From the IMG/VR virus record IMGVR_UViG_3300047560_001024, positions 1-57,610 of that record: a stretch of 57,610 nucleotides of DNA; one strand, given 5' to 3'. A model generated the notes under the pieces. It worked only from the letters and a program-made list of their open reading frames with translations, did not search any database and was not told the origin of the DNA. This document shows positions 54,133 through 57,610 of this stretch, in pieces. Each line of letters begins with the position of its first letter. Within the stretch, counting starts at the first letter, position 1. The position numbers and the translations under genes are program-made. Source of the DNA: a virus.

Positions 54133-56412
54133 GTGACTAATTCACCAGAAATCGAATCCATCATTGAATCATCAGTTGGATTCGCAAAAGAGCGCAACCA
54201 CGAATATTGCACCATTGAACACTTGTTACTCGCATTGGTAACATTCACCCCATTCAAGAAATGTCTAGACCAATTTGGTACTGACACAGACTTGATGATT
54301 AAAGAAATCACATCATACATTGACAACTTACACGCTATCAAAGTAGATGTAAGTCAGGGACAAGATGTACAGCCTCGTAAAACACATAGCCTAGAGCGTG
54401 TGATGAATCGTGCAGTGACACAAGTATTGTTCACAGGTCGTAAGAACGTAACTAGCATTGATTTGTTCCTAAGTATTTTGAACGAATCTAACAGTCACGC
54501 CCATTACTTCTTGTTGAAGTATGGTGTAGAAAAGAATCAATTTGTTCCTTTCTGGCAAAAGAACTATAAGAACAATGACAGTGCTTTCGCATTGACAGAA
54601 TCACAAGCAAATGAAATCCTAGAAGAATACACTATCAACTTAAGCGAACTAGCATTGACTGGTAAACTTGAGCCAATGATTGGTCGTACAACAGAAGTTA
54701 ACGAGATTGTTAACGTACTTGCTAAACGATTCAAAAGCAACGTGTTGATGGTGGGTGACCCGGGCGTAGGTAAAACTGCTATTGCTGAAGGTCTAGCACA
54801 ACAGATTGTAGATGGTAATGTTCCTGAGTTCTTAAAGGGTCATACCTTGTACAGTCTTGAAATCGGCTCATTACTTGCAGGATCTAAGTATCGCGGTGAC
54901 TTTGAAGAAAAGATTAAAGCAGTTATCGAAGCATTGAGTGCCAAAAAGAAAGCTATTTTGTTCATTGATGAAGCACACACTATGAAGGGTGCCGGTGGCA
55001 ATAGCTCAAATGGTTCTGTTGACTTTGCTAACATGATTAAGCCCGCTATCACTAAGGGTACATTGAAAGTTATCGCTAGTACAACTTGGGAAGAATACTA
55101 CGAAAGTTTCGAGAAAGACCGTGCATTGATGCGCCGTTTCTATCGTGTATCAGTTGACGAACCAAATCGTGAATCAACTATTCGCATTCTCGGTGGCTTG
55201 AGCAAGCGATTGAATGACTTCCACAACGTAGAAATTGAAGACGAAGCTATTGTTGCGGCAGTTGATAGTGCAACTCGTTACATGCATGACCGTAAGAACC
55301 CAGACAAATCAATTGACTTGATTGATGCGGCAGCGGCTAAGCAAAAGGTCTTGGGCAACGATGGGGCTAAGATTACAAAAGAATTGATTTATGAACAAGT
55401 TGAACGCATGGCAAAGGTTCCTGCTGACAAGTTGAGTAATGATTCAAATGCACGTGTATTGACATTGGCTGACAATGTTAAGCATAAGTTGTATGGACAA
55501 GAGAAAACGGTTGATGAAGTATTGGATCGTTTGTATGTCTCATTCGCTGGTATCAGTCCAGAAACAAAGCCAATGGCAAGTTTCTTGTTCTTGGGCCCAA
55601 CTGGTACAGGTAAGACAGAACTAGCACGACTACTATCTAAGAACCTTGACATGCCGTTACTCAAGTACGATATGTCAGAATACTCAGAAAAGTTCAACGT
55701 GTCAGCATTGCTTGGTGCCCCTCCCGGTTACGTAGGCTTCGGTGAAGGTAACTTGGGCGGCGGACGACTTATCAATGACTTGAGCAAGAATCCTCATGCT
55801 ATATTGTTGTTTGACGAAGTTGAAAAGGCTCATCCTGATATCTTTAACGTGTTCTTGCAATTGCTTGACGAGGGCAGAGTTACAGGTACGAACGGTAAAG
55901 AAGTCAATGCTAAGAACTGTATCATTATTATGACCAGTAACTTAGGCTCAGCAGACAGCGAGAAGTCAGTCATTGGCTTTGGTTCTACTGAACGTCAAGG
56001 TGAAGATGACAAAGCATTGAAAGAGTTCTTTAAACCAGAGTTCCGCAATCGTATTGACTTGATTTGTAAGTTTGATAAACTTGACACATTGGCTATTAAG
56101 AAGATTGTGGTTAAGTTTACTGAGGACTTGCGTAAGACGTTGAACGACACATATCAAATTCAATTGAACTTGAGTGAGCCAGTCATTGAATATCTAGCTG
56201 AGAAGGGCTATGACAAGAAGATGGGTGCTCGTCCATTAAGTCGCAAGATTGACGAATTGATTCGGGTGCCTCTATCTAAGAAAATCTTGTTTGAACGCAT
56301 CAAAAATAGTACAATCAATGCTGTGTTGAACGGTGAAGATATTGAGTTTGAAGTCACACAAAAACTAGTAGCGAAAGTAGGAGAAGATGGGGTTATTGAA
56401 GTCAGTCAATGA
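54133..56412 (+). CDS. clpA: ClpA-like AAA+ unfoldase
   Basis: This is a 759-residue protein, matching the length of bacterial ClpA. It has an N domain (residues 1-145, ERNHEYCTIEHLLLALV), a first AAA+ module (GDPGVGKTAIAEGLAQQI, ILFIDEAHTMKGAG) and a second (LGPTGTGKTELARLLSKNL, LLFDEVEKAHPDIFNVFLQL). Near residue 613, IGF in SVIGFGSTE is the loop that docks ClpA or ClpX to ClpP. No ClpP gene is visible here, so it may use host ClpP. The start is GTG 54133, preceded by AAAGGA. The C-terminus overlaps the next gene by 26 nt. Confidence 0.92.
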   Translation: MTNSPEIESIIESSVGFAKERNHEYCTIEHLLLALVTFTPFKKCLDQFGTDTDLMIKEITSYIDNLHAIKVDVSQGQDVQPRKTHSLERVMNRAVTQVLFTGRKNVTSIDLFLSILNESNSHAHYFLLKYGVEKNQFVPFWQKNYKNNDSAFALTESQANEILEEYTINLSELALTGKLEPMIGRTTEVNEIVNVLAKRFKSNVLMVGDPGVGKTAIAEGLAQQIVDGNVPEFLKGHTLYSLEIGSLLAGSKYRGDFEEKIKAVIEALSAKKKAILFIDEAHTMKGAGGNSSNGSVDFANMIKPAITKGTLKVIASTTWEEYYESFEKDRALMRRFYRVSVDEPNRESTIRILGGLSKRLNDFHNVEIEDEAIVAAVDSATRYMHDRKNPDKSIDLIDAAAAKQKVLGNDGAKITKELIYEQVERMAKVPADKLSNDSNARVLTLADNVKHKLYGQEKTVDEVLDRLYVSFAGISPETKPMASFLFLGPTGTGKTELARLLSKNLDMPLLKYDMSEYSEKFNVSALLGAPPGYVGFGEGNLGGGRLINDLSKNPHAILLFDEVEKAHPDIFNVFLQLLDEGRVTGTNGKEVNAKNCIIIMTSNLGSADSEKSVIGFGSTERQGEDDKALKEFFKPEFRNRIDLICKFDKLDTLAIKKIVVKFTEDLRKTLNDTYQIQLNLSEPVIEYLAEKGYDKKMGARPLSRKIDELIRVPLSKKILFERIKNSTINAVLNGEDIEFEVTQKLVAKVGEDGVIEVSQ

Positions 56413-57109
56413 TGTTCCCGGTATCGATTATCACGATTACCGAGACGATACTTATTACGGCAAATATCAGTATAGATTACGGGTCACTGTACCCGGAATC
56501 AGATATGCTTGGTATTCAGATATCGAGAAATTGAAAAAACGACTAACCGATAAGGGACAGAAGTTTTTTAGATTACGAGCTGATGAAAAGCAAGATATTA
56601 TCGACAATTTACCTAAGATTGAGGCAGTGATTAATTTCAAGGATAGTAACAAAAAGGTAAAAGACTTTACGTTACGCTGTGAGGGTGACACTGCCGCAGT
56701 ATTCGGTAATGACCCTCAGAAATTGAGAGACCTCGTAACTCAGTTCGGTGGCGATATTCAGCACGATTTAACCGAAGTAGTTACTAGCAGTATAACTGGG
56801 ACAAAGTATTTCGTCAACGAGCCTAAATATGGATACAGAGTTTACTTAAAGAGTAAACGTGCTCCGGAAGGGTTTAAAGAAGAACTTAAAAAGTTTCTGA
56901 AAACCAATAGTAAACTATTGACACCTAGCCCAGCAATGCGTAACTGGATCTCGGAGAAATACGTGAACAGTTACTGGTGGAATAACTACATGTCTAGTTA
57001 TTTCTTTATTGACTACAATGATGAGTCTACTTTAAGCTATCTAGCGTTGATGTACGGCGAAATGCTCGGCAAACGCTATAAATTAGAAAAGCGACCAGAT
57101 CCTGTCTGA
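56387..57109 (+). CDS. Conserved hypothetical protein
   Basis: This is a 240-residue protein. YYGKYQYRLRVTVPGIRYAWYSD, then TKYFVNEPKYGYRVYLKSKRAP and NSYWWNNYMSSYFFIDYNDESTLSYLALMYGE suggest two similar strand-rich halves, each with a Y-x-Y-R-(L/V)-x-(V/L) strand. I do not recognise the family. The start at ATG 56387 is supported by AGGAGA 4 nt upstream, even though it overlaps clpA. It is probably in the DnaJ-ClpA operon. Confidence 0.65.
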   Translation: MGLLKSVNDVPGIDYHDYRDDTYYGKYQYRLRVTVPGIRYAWYSDIEKLKKRLTDKGQKFFRLRADEKQDIIDNLPKIEAVINFKDSNKKVKDFTLRCEGDTAAVFGNDPQKLRDLVTQFGGDIQHDLTEVVTSSITGTKYFVNEPKYGYRVYLKSKRAPEGFKEELKKFLKTNSKLLTPSPAMRNWISEKYVNSYWWNNYMSSYFFIDYNDESTLSYLALMYGEMLGKRYKLEKRPDPV

Positions 57110-57112
57110 CAT

Positions 57113-57138
57113 GATAAATACTCTATTAATGGAGTATT
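57113..57138 (+). promoter_or_regulatory. Late promoter GATAAATA with hairpin, for 57142 gene
   Basis: The octamer (57113-57120) overlaps the 5' arm AATACTC (57117-57123). The 3' arm GAGTATT (57132-57138) contains the GGAG ribosome-binding site. Confidence 0.65.
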
Positions 57139-57141
57139 TTC

Positions 57142-57309
57142 ATGGCAAAGATTGTAGAAGATGTATTAGTCATCAAATTCAGTAAAATCGTCAAGGACAG
57201 TGAATCAGAAGTTTCTGGCATCGCTGGTTCCGACGTTCAACAAGCATTAGAGCAAGTAGCACAAGAACTAGTCGGTGACGCAGTTGTTGTCGAAGTAGTG
57301 AGAGCATAA
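57142..57309 (+). CDS. Small late protein (55 aa)
   Basis: This 55-residue protein begins MAKIVEDVLVIKFSKIVKDS and ends LVGDAVVVEVVRA. It has two short strands around an Ala/Gln-rich helix (SDVQQALEQVAQELVG). A late promoter and GGAG ribosome-binding site precede it, and its stop overlaps the next ATG (TAATG). I recall similar 50-60-residue proteins before fibre or structural genes in T4-like marine phages, with no known function. Confidence 0.65.
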   Translation: MAKIVEDVLVIKFSKIVKDSESEVSGIAGSDVQQALEQVAQELVGDAVVVEVVRA

Positions 57310-57610
57310 TGAGCCAAACGATTACTACACTAATGCTAGGACAAACCGCTTTTGCAGGCAACAACACCACGGTTATCAGCGACCATTTCCCTGCAGCAGG
57401 ATACTACCTAAGCAAAAAGAACCTACAGACCCTAGCATGGAAACTAACTTCAGTTTCTGGGTATGTTTCATTTCAAGCAACATTGTCAGAAGTGCCAACT
57501 GACGGTGATTGGTTTGAAGTTCATTCTATTGACGCTGACGGATTAACTCAAATCAGTTATCAAAACGTTACTGGTAATTTCGTCTGGATCCGTGTCGTCA
57601 TCAGCAATTT
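57309..57610 (+). CDS. Virion structural protein, N-terminal part (cut by window end)
   Basis: About 100 residues are visible: MSQTITTLMLGQTAFAGNNT, VISDHFPAAGYYLSKKNLQTLAW, VSFQATLSEVPTDGDWFEVHS and NFVWIRVVIS. The second half resembles the C-terminal domain of the protein at 11250 (same Q-x-x-x-x-x-x-D-W-x-E and V-R-V-x-x strand order). It starts by a one-base overlap with the 55-residue gene. It is likely a late beta-sandwich component. The full length is unknown. Confidence 0.6.
   Translation, partial: MSQTITTLMLGQTAFAGNNTTVISDHFPAAGYYLSKKNLQTLAWKLTSVSGYVSFQATLSEVPTDGDWFEVHSIDADGLTQISYQNVTGNFVWIRVVISN

Noticed and set aside
1-57610. Integrase, transposase, insertion sequence or att sites
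   Set aside because: No recombinase motifs, terminal inverted repeats or flanking duplications were seen. The window appears to be contiguous lytic-phage sequence.

Overview
This window looks like part of the genome of a large T4-like tailed phage (contractile-tail myovirus). The evidence is a set of T4-type genes: UvsW helicase C-terminus, gp61-like primase, gp41-like helicase, gp44 and probable gp62 clamp loader, neck proteins gp13/14/15, tail sheath gp18, tail tube gp19, head completion gp4, small terminase gp16, gp1-like dNMP kinase, PhoH and a gp31/GroES-like co-chaperonin. There are also more than 20 copies of the T4 late-promoter octamer (NATAAATA or NCTAAATA) in front of virion genes. 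Many virion proteins resemble families I recall from T4-like phages of marine and fresh water. The DNA is AT-rich, bacterial sigma70-type promoters are present and no host gene is visible. The host cannot be named from the sequence. I see no tRNA, CRISPR array, insertion sequence or integrase.

Layout. 1-2000: end of uvsW, a conserved unknown gene, a gp62-like clamp-loader subunit and a zinc-finger protein. 1945-9683: an unbroken train of about 25 tiny genes linked by 1-10 nt overlaps (ATGA, TGATG, TAATG). About 19 of them share a small domain ending in W-F-x-L-R-W. The train also carries a PurD-like ATP-grasp ligase, a DUF551-like gene, a coiled-coil gene and a chimera with a piece of the gp23 major capsid protein. 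9683-14466: a DEDD exonuclease, a 194-residue DNA polymerase III alpha-like fragment, a structural protein, primase and helicase. 14491-24995: virion genes, a RecB-like nuclease, a Nudix hydrolase and, on the minus strand, gp15 and gp14. 25103-28971: early genes (a conserved unknown, MazG-like), gp13, dNMP kinase and a minus-strand HNH protein. 29095-47739: the late virion block with sheath, tubes, gp4, gp16, scaffold-like protein, fibres and GH19 endolysin. 47778-51323: a second polymerase III alpha-like fragment, co-chaperonin, clamp loader and PhoH. 51494-57610: conserved virion-associated genes, holin, DnaJ-like and ClpA-like proteins, then more structural genes.

How the genes work together. 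Early replication and host-takeover genes are read from sigma70-type promoters. Six of these promoters put the A of the ATG at or within one base of the expected transcription start (TTGnnn, N17, TAtaaT, 6-7 nt, ATG) and have no ribosome-binding site, so they should give leaderless mRNAs. A second group of genes has the late octamer 4-5 nt before ATG and should also be leaderless. Other late promoters lie inside hairpins that would hide the ribosome-binding site in read-through transcripts.

The most unusual features are: (i) the W-F-x-L-R-W gene train, whose conserved C-terminal codons double as the ribosome-binding site or start codon of the next gene; (ii) the fusion of the Gol-peptide region of a T4-type capsid protein to one of these domains; (iii) a minimal C-family DNA polymerase palm split into two genes 37 kb apart, cut exactly between the GRGS part and the DxDxDF part; and (iv) the leaderless early and late promoters.
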